Positions 33,961 to 42,538 of a DNA stretch of 64,000 bases are shown one piece after another. Position numbers and translations under genes: made by a program. The stretch is from Cellulophaga sp. Hel_I_12 (GTDB lineage Bacteria > Bacteroidota > Bacteroidia > Flavobacteriales > Flavobacteriaceae). Each line of letters opens with the position of its first letter. Within the stretch, counting starts at the first letter, position 1. The stretch covers positions 2,793,501 through 2,857,500 of the forward strand of contig NZ_JUHB01000001.1 of NCBI RefSeq assembly GCF_000799565.1, given 5' to 3'. The notes beneath the pieces are model-generated. The model was not told the origin of the DNA. It was given only the letters and a program-made list of their open reading frames with translations, and did not search any database.

Positions 33961-34989
33961 TTATAATTTTTGTGTGTTTTCAAATTCCTTTCCGAATTCA
34001 TCTTTATATATTTTAAGTACAATTAAAAACAGGCTAATCAATAGCGGACCAAAAATAAGTCCAATAAATCCAAATATAGGGACGCCGACAATAACGCCAA
34101 TTAGGGTAATCAGGGGGTGTACATTATCTAACTTTTTTAAAATTACTAGGCGTAATAAGTTATCTGTTGTGCCTACCACCAATATACCATAGGTTAAGAT
34201 ACCCCAAGCTTGAAAGTTGTCTCCAGTGGCAAGTGTAATGATAAAAACGGGTAAAATACCGATAATAGTACCGATAAAGGGAATCACAGAACCTACAAAA
34301 ACAACCACTGCCCAGAAGAAGGGTTGTTCAATATTAAAGATTAAAAAGCCAATTAATGCAACAATACCTTGTGCAGCCGCTACTAATGGAATGCCAATAG
34401 CGTTAGATTTCACCATAGATTGTACATCTTTACCAATCATCTGTATACTTTTGCTTCCCATGGGGATATATTCATACAGTGATTCTTTTAATTGTTTTCT
34501 ATTGGTAAGCATATAGTACAGCATAAAGTACATGATGCTTACAGCAATAAATATATTAAAAGTGCCCCCCGCAAAACTCTGTAGATTTTCCGACAACCAA
34601 GTAGACACGGCAGAGGCGTCAATCTGAGAGGTAAGATCATAGCCTATTCTATTTTCTAATACCCCTATTTGTTCTTTTCCGGCCTTAATCATTTTTTCAG
34701 AATTATCAACGGCACTTTTCACCTTATTTGTAAGCATTAAAATAATTCCTATTACTGGAATTAAAATTCCAACAACAGAAGCTAACAACAACAAGCTTAC
34801 TGCCAGGTTTTTATTCCAGCCTTTTTCTACTAGTTTAGCCATCGGTTTCCGCAGCAAAACATAAATAGTTATAGCACCAAGCACCCCAGTGAGGTAAGGT
34901 AGCATGTGATAAAAAATAAGAAAACCTAATGATAAAATAAGCAGTATAATAAACAACTGCCGTATGGTTTTAGGGTTGATTGCTGTCAT
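33961..34989 (-). CDS. AI-2E family transporter (PF01594)
   Basis: The 342-aa membrane protein has about eight helices. N-terminal paired helices include FIILLILSLGFLIFYHMLPYL, and C-terminal blocks are GIPLVAAAQGIVALIGFLIF, FVGSVIPFIGTIIGILPVFIITL, and GVIVGVPIFGFIGLIFGPLLISLFLIV, typical of the family. Members are annotated as AI-2 exporters, PerM permeases or sodium antiporters, so true cargo is unknown. It follows the YihY gene with a 15-nt gap, so the two are one operon. Confidence 0.88.
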   Translation of the reverse strand: MTAINPKTIRQLFIILLILSLGFLIFYHMLPYLTGVLGAITIYVLLRKPMAKLVEKGWNKNLAVSLLLLASVVGILIPVIGIILMLTNKVKSAVDNSEKMIKAGKEQIGVLENRIGYDLTSQIDASAVSTWLSENLQSFAGGTFNIFIAVSIMYFMLYYMLTNRKQLKESLYEYIPMGSKSIQMIGKDVQSMVKSNAIGIPLVAAAQGIVALIGFLIFNIEQPFFWAVVVFVGSVIPFIGTIIGILPVFIITLATGDNFQAWGILTYGILVVGTTDNLLRLVILKKLDNVHPLITLIGVIVGVPIFGFIGLIFGPLLISLFLIVLKIYKDEFGKEFENTQKL

Positions 34990-35004
34990 AAAAAAGGTTT
35001 TTAT

Positions 35005-35922
35005 TTAATTAGGTGTTTTGGAATGATTATTTTGAGCTACATCGCTCGGTTCAATTAAGATTCCGTATTTTTTAGCATAAATATAAGTGAATTGGGCACC
35101 AAAAAAGAGAATTAAGCAAGAATAGGAAACCCATAAAAGAATTAGCACAATAGTACTTGCTGCGCCATAGGTAGATCCTGGATTGGCTTCTCCGAAATAG
35201 TAACCTAATAGTGATTTTCCAATGACAAATAATACGGCAGTAATTAAAGCACCTTTCCAAACCGTCTTCCATTTAATTTTAATGTCGGGTAAGTAGCGAA
35301 ACATTAAAGCAAAAAGTATCGTTATAATCCCGATAGATACAATAAAATCAAGGAAATAAGCCACATAAAGTAATATGTTTGGGAGCATCTTTCTGATGTA
35401 ATCATTTAATGCAGCAATACCCGCGGTTAGCATAAAGCTAATGAGTAATAAAAATCCAATGACTAAAATAAAGGCAAAACTTCGAGCCCTATCTGTAACT
35501 AGTTTCCACCAACTCGCATCTGGGTTTGCTTTCACATTCCAAATTTCATTCAGAGAAAGTTTTAATTGGTAAAATGCCCCAGTAGCACCAAATAACAAAG
35601 TAGCAAAACCAATAACGGTGGCAATTAGGTTTTTGTCTTTATTTAAAGTTTCGGACATCATTGTTTCAATAGACGCTGCTGCATCGCTACCTAAAGCTGA
35701 TGAAATTTCATTGGTCAATTGCCCTTGAACAATTTCTTGACCCCAAACGGCACCCACAATATTTATAATAATAATTAAAAGCCCCGGTAGGGATAGCACG
35801 GAATAATAGGCAACTACCGCACTTAATCGCCATGGATTTGAAGCATCCCAAGCTTTGTACGTTGCTACAATTAAGGATGGTAAATCTTTTAGTTTAAATT
35901 TTTTGTTATTTGTTGGAGTCAA
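35005..35922 (-). CDS. YihY/BrkB family membrane protein
   Basis: The 305-aa protein has six membrane helices. The N-terminus has a KAWDASNPWRLSAVVAYYSVLSLPGLLI block, then FATLLFGATGAFYQLKLSLNEIWNVK, FLLLISFMLTAGIAALNDY, and a C-terminal GAASTIVLILLWVSYSCLILFFGAQFTY, all matching PF03631. The family is called virulence factor BrkB, but it is not RNase BN and has no proven activity. It is the first gene of the YihY-AI-2E pair. Confidence 0.88.
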   Translation of the reverse strand: MTPTNNKKFKLKDLPSLIVATYKAWDASNPWRLSAVVAYYSVLSLPGLLIIIINIVGAVWGQEIVQGQLTNEISSALGSDAAASIETMMSETLNKDKNLIATVIGFATLLFGATGAFYQLKLSLNEIWNVKANPDASWWKLVTDRARSFAFILVIGFLLLISFMLTAGIAALNDYIRKMLPNILLYVAYFLDFIVSIGIITILFALMFRYLPDIKIKWKTVWKGALITAVLFVIGKSLLGYYFGEANPGSTYGAASTIVLILLWVSYSCLILFFGAQFTYIYAKKYGILIEPSDVAQNNHSKTPN

Positions 35923-36249
35923 ATTGTTCTGGGCTTTTTAAAAGAATGAAAAAATTTTCCGAAAAGTACGCGAAGAGTTTATACTATATTAACTGTATCC
36001 GTTTTTTTATTTCTCTTAAGAGTAGGGGCTTATGTTGTTTAAACTGTAACTAGCACAACGGGCTATTCGCATGGTTTTGCGCTTACCTCGTAGGGTCATA
36101 TTTTTTGGTTGACTTTCATTGGTGATGTAAAAAAAATTCTAGATTGAGTTTTAAAAAGAGCTAAAGCTAAACACCATTGTAAAACTGATAATCATCATAT
36201 AATGATAAGCTCAGGCTTCGTAACTTTAACCTTGTATAAAACAAGCCAT
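35923..36249. other. Intergenic region between divergent YihY and the 36250 gene
   Basis: This 327-bp stretch holds both promoters in principle. I saw only a weak inverted repeat ATCAT-N6-ATGAT near 36193-36208 and no clear -7 box. No small gene or RNA structure could be supported. Confidence 0.3.
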
Positions 36250-36663
36250 ATGGAAACGAATCCTTTAAGTCAGCATCAAAAAGTAGCGGAGTTACATGAA
36301 GATTGTACCTATTGGGTTTCGACCTTTAATTTTTTAGAGGAAGAATTAATTTTTATGAAGAAGCTCCTAGAATCCTATGTTTTTGAACCAAATACACCTA
36401 ATCTTTTTGAACGTTTACAAGATTATAAGTCGCAATTAGCATCAGCAAATGTCGCATGGGCGTCTCTTAAACTAGCCGTTAAAAAACATGAAAATGAATT
36501 GGGTGGTATGCTCGAATGTAAAGATAACACCTGCGATTTAACTTTTTATGAGCAACATAAACTATTAAAGAAGCAAGTTTTGCATAGCTTTGAAACTTTT
36601 AAACTATTAAAGTCCGAAATATTTAATTACGCAGGAGGTATTCTAAAAAACAGAAAACCATAA
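36250..36663 (+). CDS. Conserved hypothetical helical protein
   Basis: The 137-aa protein from ATG 36250 (an upstream ATG at 36202 adds 16 residues of low-quality sequence) is all-helical with no signal peptide. Notable are ELHEDCTYWVSTFNFLEEELIFMKKLL and LKLAVKKHENELGGMLECKDNTCDLTFYEQH, with three Cys. No family was recognised. It lies 10 nt before the lipoprotein gene, so they are co-transcribed, as part of the envelope-gene run. Confidence 0.5.
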   Translation: METNPLSQHQKVAELHEDCTYWVSTFNFLEEELIFMKKLLESYVFEPNTPNLFERLQDYKSQLASANVAWASLKLAVKKHENELGGMLECKDNTCDLTFYEQHKLLKKQVLHSFETFKLLKSEIFNYAGGILKNRKP

Positions 36664-36673
36664 ATTTAATAAA

Positions 36674-37309
36674 ATGAAAAATTTAATTCTTATACTATTG
36701 TCGTTGGTGCTGTCAGGTTGCGCATCGACAAAAATGATCGATACCTATAAAAATCCGGATCATGTAGTTTTTACAGCCTATAAAGTGTTGTTAGTGGGTA
36801 TCACGCCTAATGAGGAAACGCGTATTGCCTTTGAAACAAAGCTTAAAAATGAATTTGAAAAGCGAAACATAGAAGTTATGAGGAGCGTTGATTTGTTTGA
36901 TGTGGAGTTTACGGTTACAGCAAAAACTATGGATGAACTAGACGCTGTTGAACAGCAACTAATTGATAAAGATTTTGATGCCGTTTTAATTACAAAGCTT
37001 ACAGGTACTGAGAATAAACAAACCTTTAAGCAAAGTATGGCGGATTGGGCGAGTTATAAGGGTACTTTTAGAGATGATTATATTCAATCTCAAAATGTGT
37101 ATTACGACACCGATTATTTTGATGCCTTTAAAATCTATCACACAGAAACTAGTTTGTATTGCATCTGTGAAGGCAAAGATCGGTTTTTAGTTTGGCGTGG
37201 GAGTATTGATATAACCGATCCCAAAAACGTAGAACGATCTATGAATGATTATGTTAAATTGGTGGTAAACAGCATGGAAAGTCAAGATGTTATTTTTAGA
37301 AAAAAGTAA
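36674..37309 (+). CDS. Hypothetical lipoprotein
   Basis: The 211-aa protein has lipobox LSGC (Cys16) and a mature part of alternating strands and helices: VLLVGITPNEETRIAFETKLKNEFEKR, DAVLITKLTG and GKDRFLVWRGSIDITDPKNVERSMNDYVKLVV. This resembles small DUF4136-like lipoproteins that bind their target through a beta-sheet layer, but the identity is not clear. It ends near a GC-rich inverted repeat. Confidence 0.55.
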   Translation: MKNLILILLSLVLSGCASTKMIDTYKNPDHVVFTAYKVLLVGITPNEETRIAFETKLKNEFEKRNIEVMRSVDLFDVEFTVTAKTMDELDAVEQQLIDKDFDAVLITKLTGTENKQTFKQSMADWASYKGTFRDDYIQSQNVYYDTDYFDAFKIYHTETSLYCICEGKDRFLVWRGSIDITDPKNVERSMNDYVKLVVNSMESQDVIFRKK

Positions 37310-37343
37310 ACCCCTACGAAAAATTAGGTGCGCAGGGGGGTTT
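37308..37343. terminator. Weak terminator-like inverted repeat
   Basis: AAACCCC (37308-37314) and GGGGTTT (37337-37343) form a 7-bp stem with a 22-nt loop between converging genes. It lacks a good T-tract, so it may be weak. Confidence 0.4.
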
Positions 37344-37381
37344 GGAAAGTACTAAATCAATATGATATTTATTGTCATAAT

Positions 37382-39808
37382 TTATTTCTTGGCCGTGCTA
37401 ATAGAATAGTTTTGGTTCTCAGTAATTTTAAGTTCGGCGTTTGGAAACCCTACTAACTGAAATAATAATTTTTGTCCGTCTTCAGCAGCAATAGTAAACT
37501 GACCATCAAAATTCGTAATTGTTCCAGATTTTGAATTTTCAATAATTATAGTTACTCCCGGAAGTACCGTATCGCTAGTAAAAACCTTACCTGAAATATA
37601 CGTTTTACCATCCTTGGAGATTTTTTTGGCTTCTACATAAAAGTTTTCAGCTGTTTTGGAGTTTAAATCACTGACTCTGGTTGTACTTTCATTATTAGTA
37701 CCATACCCAATAATTTTGATCTCTTTTTTTGTCTCAATTTCAATTACACCATTTGCACCATTTGCGCCGTATTTTTTAATAGCAGCCTCTCCTTTTAGAA
37801 CATTCATGGCATCAATATCGCCTGGTTGAATGTTATTTATGTCGCTTGTTATTTCTCCATCAACAACAAACAAAGCTTTCTCTAAAGAATTTTGGGTTTT
37901 ATCTTTATTTTTTTGAGCTTTTTTAGTTATGATCTGAATAACCCCATTTTTACCCTTGTCGCCATATAGTTCAGTAGCACTTTTGTCTTTTAAAACCATT
38001 ACACTTGCAATTTCATTTGGTTTTAAACCGATAGACTCAGGGTTTCCTTTTATCATTTCTCCATCAATAATATATAAGGCTTTGTCCGAAGTATTTTCAA
38101 GGAAACCAGTTTTATTCTTGGTTTTTTTGGTGGTTATTATAATTACCCCATTTTTGCCCTTATCACCATAAACTGCCGTGGCACTTTTATCTTTTAAAAC
38201 ACTAAGACTTTCAATAGTATCTGGGTTTAAACTTATTAGGATTGAATGCTCAGTCACTTCTCCATTAACAACAATTAAAGGTTTCTCTTCTTGATGAATA
38301 TCATTCCAATTAAAACTTTTCGAACTCGCAGGCAACTCAATTTGCGCTACCTTGTTTGGGTCTTTAAAGTTTTTTTTGGAGATACTAATTCTTCCAGTTT
38401 TACCATCTTCATTTTTAAGTACTTCAACTTTTTTAATGTGCTTTATGTCAATAGCATTTAAAAGGGAGTCTGATGGGAAATCGTCAACATCAAATTCTTC
38501 ACTTTGACTTGTACGAATAACGAAAGATTTCGCGCTATTAAGTTTTAGAATAGAGTCACTAGTAGATATGTTTATGGTTTCTCCGTCAGGCGAAAATAAT
38601 ATAAAACGATTCTCTTTTCCGGCTGGTTTATATCCAATGCCATTTAAATCACCTGACTTGTCTAAATTGATAACTAATGAAAATGGCGTAATGGGTTCAT
38701 CGTCTGATACGCTATAGGCACCACTTTTTCCATCTTTGGTTGTATAGGTAGATTTTATTTTGATAATTTCCCCTATATTATTTCTTTTAATTTTTGAAAA
38801 TTTAAGGGCAATCCCATTTTCTTCTAAGGCTTTACGATCACGTTCTAATTCTTCATCCGTGGAATTTTTGTCTACCAAAACCTCAAAACGTGTTTCACGT
38901 ATCTCATAAGTCCATTTATTTTCATTGGTTTCCCGTTCTTTTACCTGAGCGATAGTTTCCGTATTGAAAGCAAAAAGAAATACTCCTAATAAGGGTAAAA
39001 TAAGACCGTACTTCACTACATGAATTGGATTTGATGGGTTTTGATTTAACATGACGATTCGTTTTTTGATTAATGAATTAAAGAATGGATTGATGAGGTC
39101 TGTTTTTGGAGCTACTTGCCCCGATTGATGCAATAGTAAATATTGATAGGCTTTTTTGTCTGCTAGGGTATTTGCGCTATACTTATCCGCAATATATTCT
39201 AAATTTTGAGCCATAGTTTTTTTATACATCCATGAAAAAGGATTCATCCATTGAAAAATAGTGAGCCCATGTACCAACAAAATATCTAATGAGTGTTGCT
39301 GTTTAGCATGTATTTGTTCATGAATCAAAATAGCTTTTAACTCCTCTTCAGTATGCATTTTTGGGTTGTAAAATAGGATGTTGAAAAAAGAAAACGGACT
39401 CACAGTATCCGTAGTCAGGGCAAAAGTAAATTCGCCCTTTTTTGTAATCGTACATTTTTTAAACAAACGGTAAAGCGAAAACAATTGTATGATAAAGCGA
39501 ATACTAAAAAAGACAACACCTATGATATAGATAATTCCTGCAATTTGCCACCAGTCTGTTTCTTCTGGAGTAATTACTTCGGTGTACGCTATGGTGTTAA
39601 AATCTATGTTTTGAAATTGTGGCGCTTCAACCCATACTATTTTTTTAAGGAAAACAAAAGGTAGCAGTAGCGCAGTGAAAATACCACCTACCAAAAATAA
39701 CCGATGCGCTTCAAAAAAAGTTTCTTTGCTTAAAAAAAGTTTAAAAACCAAGAAAAAAACAGCTAGTAGCAGACAACTTTTAGCGAGATATATAAAGAAA
39801 TCTTCCAT
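37382..39808 (-). CDS. BlaR1-like M56 peptidase fused to three SusC-plug-like repeats and a CarboxypepD_reg-like domain
   Basis: The 808-aa protein begins with four membrane helices (about 6-25, 36-55, 88-110, 265-285) and an M56 zinc site HEQIH at 163-167 with Glu204 as possible third ligand, as in BlaR1/MecR1 sensors. The region after residue 285 carries three copies of a unit of about 52 residues: residues 510-562, 577-630 and 645-695. Each starts with V/I-NGE or V/I-DGE and ends with a sequence like VLKDKSATAVYGDKGKNGVI. This is the plug-type motif of SusC receptors. Residues 737-790 look like a CarboxypepD_reg domain, in reversed order relative to SusC. It overlaps BlaI by 1 nt (TAATG). 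The signal may be a surface or periplasmic ligand. Confidence 0.85.
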   Translation of the reverse strand: MEDFFIYLAKSCLLLAVFFLVFKLFLSKETFFEAHRLFLVGGIFTALLLPFVFLKKIVWVEAPQFQNIDFNTIAYTEVITPEETDWWQIAGIIYIIGVVFFSIRFIIQLFSLYRLFKKCTITKKGEFTFALTTDTVSPFSFFNILFYNPKMHTEEELKAILIHEQIHAKQQHSLDILLVHGLTIFQWMNPFSWMYKKTMAQNLEYIADKYSANTLADKKAYQYLLLHQSGQVAPKTDLINPFFNSLIKKRIVMLNQNPSNPIHVVKYGLILPLLGVFLFAFNTETIAQVKERETNENKWTYEIRETRFEVLVDKNSTDEELERDRKALEENGIALKFSKIKRNNIGEIIKIKSTYTTKDGKSGAYSVSDDEPITPFSLVINLDKSGDLNGIGYKPAGKENRFILFSPDGETINISTSDSILKLNSAKSFVIRTSQSEEFDVDDFPSDSLLNAIDIKHIKKVEVLKNEDGKTGRISISKKNFKDPNKVAQIELPASSKSFNWNDIHQEEKPLIVVNGEVTEHSILISLNPDTIESLSVLKDKSATAVYGDKGKNGVIIITTKKTKNKTGFLENTSDKALYIIDGEMIKGNPESIGLKPNEIASVMVLKDKSATELYGDKGKNGVIQIITKKAQKNKDKTQNSLEKALFVVDGEITSDINNIQPGDIDAMNVLKGEAAIKKYGANGANGVIEIETKKEIKIIGYGTNNESTTRVSDLNSKTAENFYVEAKKISKDGKTYISGKVFTSDTVLPGVTIIIENSKSGTITNFDGQFTIAAEDGQKLLFQLVGFPNAELKITENQNYSISTAKK

Positions 39809-40179
39809 TATTTTTTGTTTTCAATGTTGTGAATGATTTCTTTTAAATCTGCAACACTAATTTTTTCTTCAGCAGCAAAAAAAGAGACTAAATTCTTGTA
39901 AGAACTGCTAAAATAATCTTCTATCGCTTGGTTCATAAAGCGTTTTCTATATACTTCTTTGGTAACAATAGGATAGTATTGATGGGTATGACCAAAAGCC
40001 AAATGTGCTACGTAACCCTTTTCTTCCAAATTTCTAATCATGGTTGATAGCGTATTGTAATGAGGCTTTTCTATATGAAATTCTGCTAGAACATCTTTTA
40101 CGAAGGCCTGCTTTAAATCCCAAAGAATCATCATGACTTCTTCTTCTCTATTGGTCAATTTTTTCATTTGATCATACAT
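39808..40179 (-). CDS. BlaI/MecI family transcriptional repressor
   Basis: The 123-aa winged-helix protein has LTNREEEVMMILWDLKQAFVKDVL and PHYNTLSTMIRNLEEKGYVAHL, the BlaI/MecI recognition region. The C-terminal half is a dimerisation helix (DYFSSSYKNLVSFFAAEEKISVADL). In the Bla/Mec systems the sensor cleaves the repressor when activated. Here the target is not a visible beta-lactamase. It may be autoregulatory. Two dyads 36-70 bp upstream of the ATG are strong candidate operators. Confidence 0.9.
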   Translation of the reverse strand: MYDQMKKLTNREEEVMMILWDLKQAFVKDVLAEFHIEKPHYNTLSTMIRNLEEKGYVAHLAFGHTHQYYPIVTKEVYRKRFMNQAIEDYFSSSYKNLVSFFAAEEKISVADLKEIIHNIENKK

Positions 40180-40215
40180 TCGTTTTGTTGAATGAAATCA
40201 AATATAACTAAAAAA

Positions 40216-40250
40216 ATAGTTAGACAACTATTAAATTAGTTATTTAACTA
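40216..40250 (-). promoter_or_regulatory. Double dyad operator candidate of BlaI
   Basis: Dyad one is ATAGTT-agac-AACTAT (40216-40231) and dyad two is TAGTT-attt-AACTA (40237-40250). Their centres are 20 bp apart, about two helix turns, upstream of the repressor ATG at 40179. This suits two dimers bound side by side, as with BlaI/MecI. Confidence 0.6.
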
Positions 40251-40338
40251 TTTATTTAGTTTTTAAAAATAAAAAGGGAGCCTTAAACAAGAGTCTAAGT
40301 TAGTGCAGTGGTAGGTTGTTTATAATGTTTTCTCTACA

Positions 40339-40470
40339 TCATAGCCTAATGCTAATCAAAAGGCCAATAAAGAGCATAAGGCTAAAGAATAGAAAGGTAA
40401 TAACTAAACTTAGAAGAAGACATTTAATTCTTTCTTTCAAAAGATATAAAGTACATAGAATTCTAATCAT
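40339..40470 (-). CDS. Candidate 43-residue hydrophobic peptide (weak)
   Basis: Minus-strand ATG 40470 to TGA 40339 encodes 43 aa with a hydrophobic helix (CLLLSLVITFLFFSLMLFIGLLISI). A plus-strand frame (40316-40522, 68 aa) overlaps it but is basic and unstructured. Neither has homologues that I recognise. It could be a small membrane protein or a toxin-like peptide, or chance. It lies between BlaI and speA. Confidence 0.25.
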   Translation of the reverse strand: MIRILCTLYLLKERIKCLLLSLVITFLFFSLMLFIGLLISIRL

Positions 40471-41137
40471 TTTTTGTGTTTTCGAAGACGATTACAAATG
40501 TAGCTTTGGCTCTTGTCATTAAAGATGCCAATTCGATGATTGGTTTTTTTCTGTAGCTGAATGAAAAGGAGCCAAGGTCTAACGAAAAAACGTGCTTCAA
40601 TCCGCTAAATTCAGCATAATTTTTCTGTGCTTCTCTTTCGAATATAAGTGGAATTGCCTCTTTTTAATTCGCTTAGAGAAAATCAAAGGTGCTGTTGTTT
40701 AAAAAATAATTGATAATCAATGTTTTATGATATTTTAATGGGAATATTTTGGATAGGAAACACCTGTAAATTTTTAAGTGTAAAATTTTTTAAAACCCTT
40801 GTTTTTTCATTTTTTTTGTTTTCATTTGTTGTTTCAAATCAGTTTAAAAAGAAGGACTGATTTTAAAACCTTTAGTTAAAAATAATGAGTTTTATTTTTA
40901 TGTTTGGTGCATTGGAAATGAGAAAGAAAAAACCAATGTTACTTTTGAAAAAAAGAAACCAAAACTTACATATTTCTTTCTTTATACCTACCATCGTGAG
41001 AAGTCAACACGACTACTTTTTTGCACCTACAACCAAGTTCCAAATACTAATCTAGAAATTGTGACATAATTTTTCTTAAAAACAGCAAGGTTTTTAAAAA
41101 CAGTTTAGTAGTTTTATCGCAATTCAAGAAATTTTAA
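40471..41137. other. 667-bp region upstream of the polyamine operon
   Basis: No gene was found. It contains a hairpin AAATCAGT (40836-40843) / ACTGATTT (40856-40863) with a 12-nt loop followed by TTTT, which could end a short transcript. The speA promoter must lie between there and 41137. The rest is AT-rich without obvious order. Confidence 0.35.
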
Positions 41138-42538
41138 ATGAATACAAAGTACATTAATCTAATAGATCAAACGTATTATTTTCCTCAAGAAGAATTTACC
41201 TTAACGGGAGAAAACCTTAATTTTCATGGTATTCCGCTTATGGAACTGGTTGAAAAATATGGTAGCCCATTAAAATTCACCTATCTACCGAAAATATCAG
41301 ATAACATTAATCGAGCTAAGGGCTGGTTTAAGAATGCTATTGAAAAAAATAATTACAAAGGCAAGTACCATTACTGTTATTGCACCAAGAGCTCTCATTT
41401 TCAACCCGTATTGAATGAAGTGTTAAACAACGATGTACATATCGAAACGTCTTCGGCTTATGATATTAATATTGTTCAAATACTTAAGAAAAAGGGTAAA
41501 ATTAAAGATGATACTTATGTGATTTGTAACGGTTTTAAACGTGATGAATATATTGATAACATTGGCCGTTTAATCAATGAAGGGCATCGTAATTGCATCC
41601 CCATTATTGATAATTACGAAGAGATAGAATTACTGTCAGACGTTATTAATGACACCTTCAAAGTAGGTATCAGAATAGCTTCAGAAGAGGAGCCTAAATT
41701 CGAATTTTATACCTCAAGACTGGGTATTGGTTATAAAAACATTGTTCCTTTTTACGAGAATCAAATAAAGGATAATGATAAGGTTGAGCTTAAAATGCTT
41801 CACTTTTTTATCAATACTGGTATTCGGGATAATGCCTATTATTGGAACGAGTTGGTGAAATGTTTAAAGGTCTATATCCGACTAAAAAAAATGTGTCCGT
41901 CTTTAGATAGTCTTAATATTGGAGGTGGTTTCCCTATAAAAAATTCATTGGCATTTGAATATGATTACCAATACATGATTGATGAAATTATCAATCAAAT
42001 AAACATTGCTTGCCAAGAGGCAGAAGTTCCTGTGCCTCATATCTTTACAGAATTTGGTAGCTTTACGGTTGGTGAAAGTGGTGGTGCCATTTATGAAATT
42101 TTATACCAAAAACAACAAAACGATCGTGAAAAATGGAATATGATTGATTCTTCTTTTATCACGACCCTACCAGATACTTGGGCAATAAACAAGCGTTTTA
42201 TCATGTTACCTATTAACCGATGGGAAGATGAATATGAACGTGTACTTTTGGGCGGTTTAACCTGTGATAGTGACGATTATTACAATAGCGAACAAAACAT
42301 GAATGCTATTTATTTGCCTAAATATAAAAGAGACAAACCTTTATATATAGGTTTTTTTAATACTGGAGCTTATCAAGAAAGTATTGGAGGGTACGGTGGC
42401 TTGCAACATTGTTTAATTCCGCATCCAAAGCATATTTTAATTGATAAAGACGAACAGGGCACTATAACAACTAAACTATTTAACGAACAACAAAAAGCAG
42501 CAGATCTGCTAAAAATCTTAGGTTATGATGACAACTAG
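41138..42538 (+). CDS. speA: Arginine decarboxylase, short alanine-racemase-fold type
   Basis: The 466-aa protein is a PLP enzyme of fold type III. The likely PLP-Lys is in YCTKSSHFQPVL (about residue 84). Other blocks are LDSLNIGGGFPIKN, IFTEFGSFTVGESGG (PLP phosphate) and LLGGLTCDSDD with the catalytic Cys and Asp, and HCLIPHPKHILID. It is shorter than the 630-660-aa SpeA of E. coli. Arginine would give agmatine, which the next gene hydrolyses. It overlaps speB by 14 nt, so translation is coupled. Confidence 0.88.
   Translation: MNTKYINLIDQTYYFPQEEFTLTGENLNFHGIPLMELVEKYGSPLKFTYLPKISDNINRAKGWFKNAIEKNNYKGKYHYCYCTKSSHFQPVLNEVLNNDVHIETSSAYDINIVQILKKKGKIKDDTYVICNGFKRDEYIDNIGRLINEGHRNCIPIIDNYEEIELLSDVINDTFKVGIRIASEEEPKFEFYTSRLGIGYKNIVPFYENQIKDNDKVELKMLHFFINTGIRDNAYYWNELVKCLKVYIRLKKMCPSLDSLNIGGGFPIKNSLAFEYDYQYMIDEIINQINIACQEAEVPVPHIFTEFGSFTVGESGGAIYEILYQKQQNDREKWNMIDSSFITTLPDTWAINKRFIMLPINRWEDEYERVLLGGLTCDSDDYYNSEQNMNAIYLPKYKRDKPLYIGFFNTGAYQESIGGYGGLQHCLIPHPKHILIDKDEQGTITTKLFNEQQKAADLLKILGYDDN

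Noticed and set aside
37382..40179. Beta-lactam resistance cassette
   Set aside because: BlaI/BlaR1-like regulators are present but no beta-lactamase or PBP2a-like gene lies nearby, and the sensor's extracellular part is not a penicillin-binding domain.
40316..40522. A 68-residue plus-strand frame upstream of speA
   Set aside because: Basic, repetitive sequence with no motif, overlapping another weak frame on the minus strand. It looks like chance coding in an AT-rich region.
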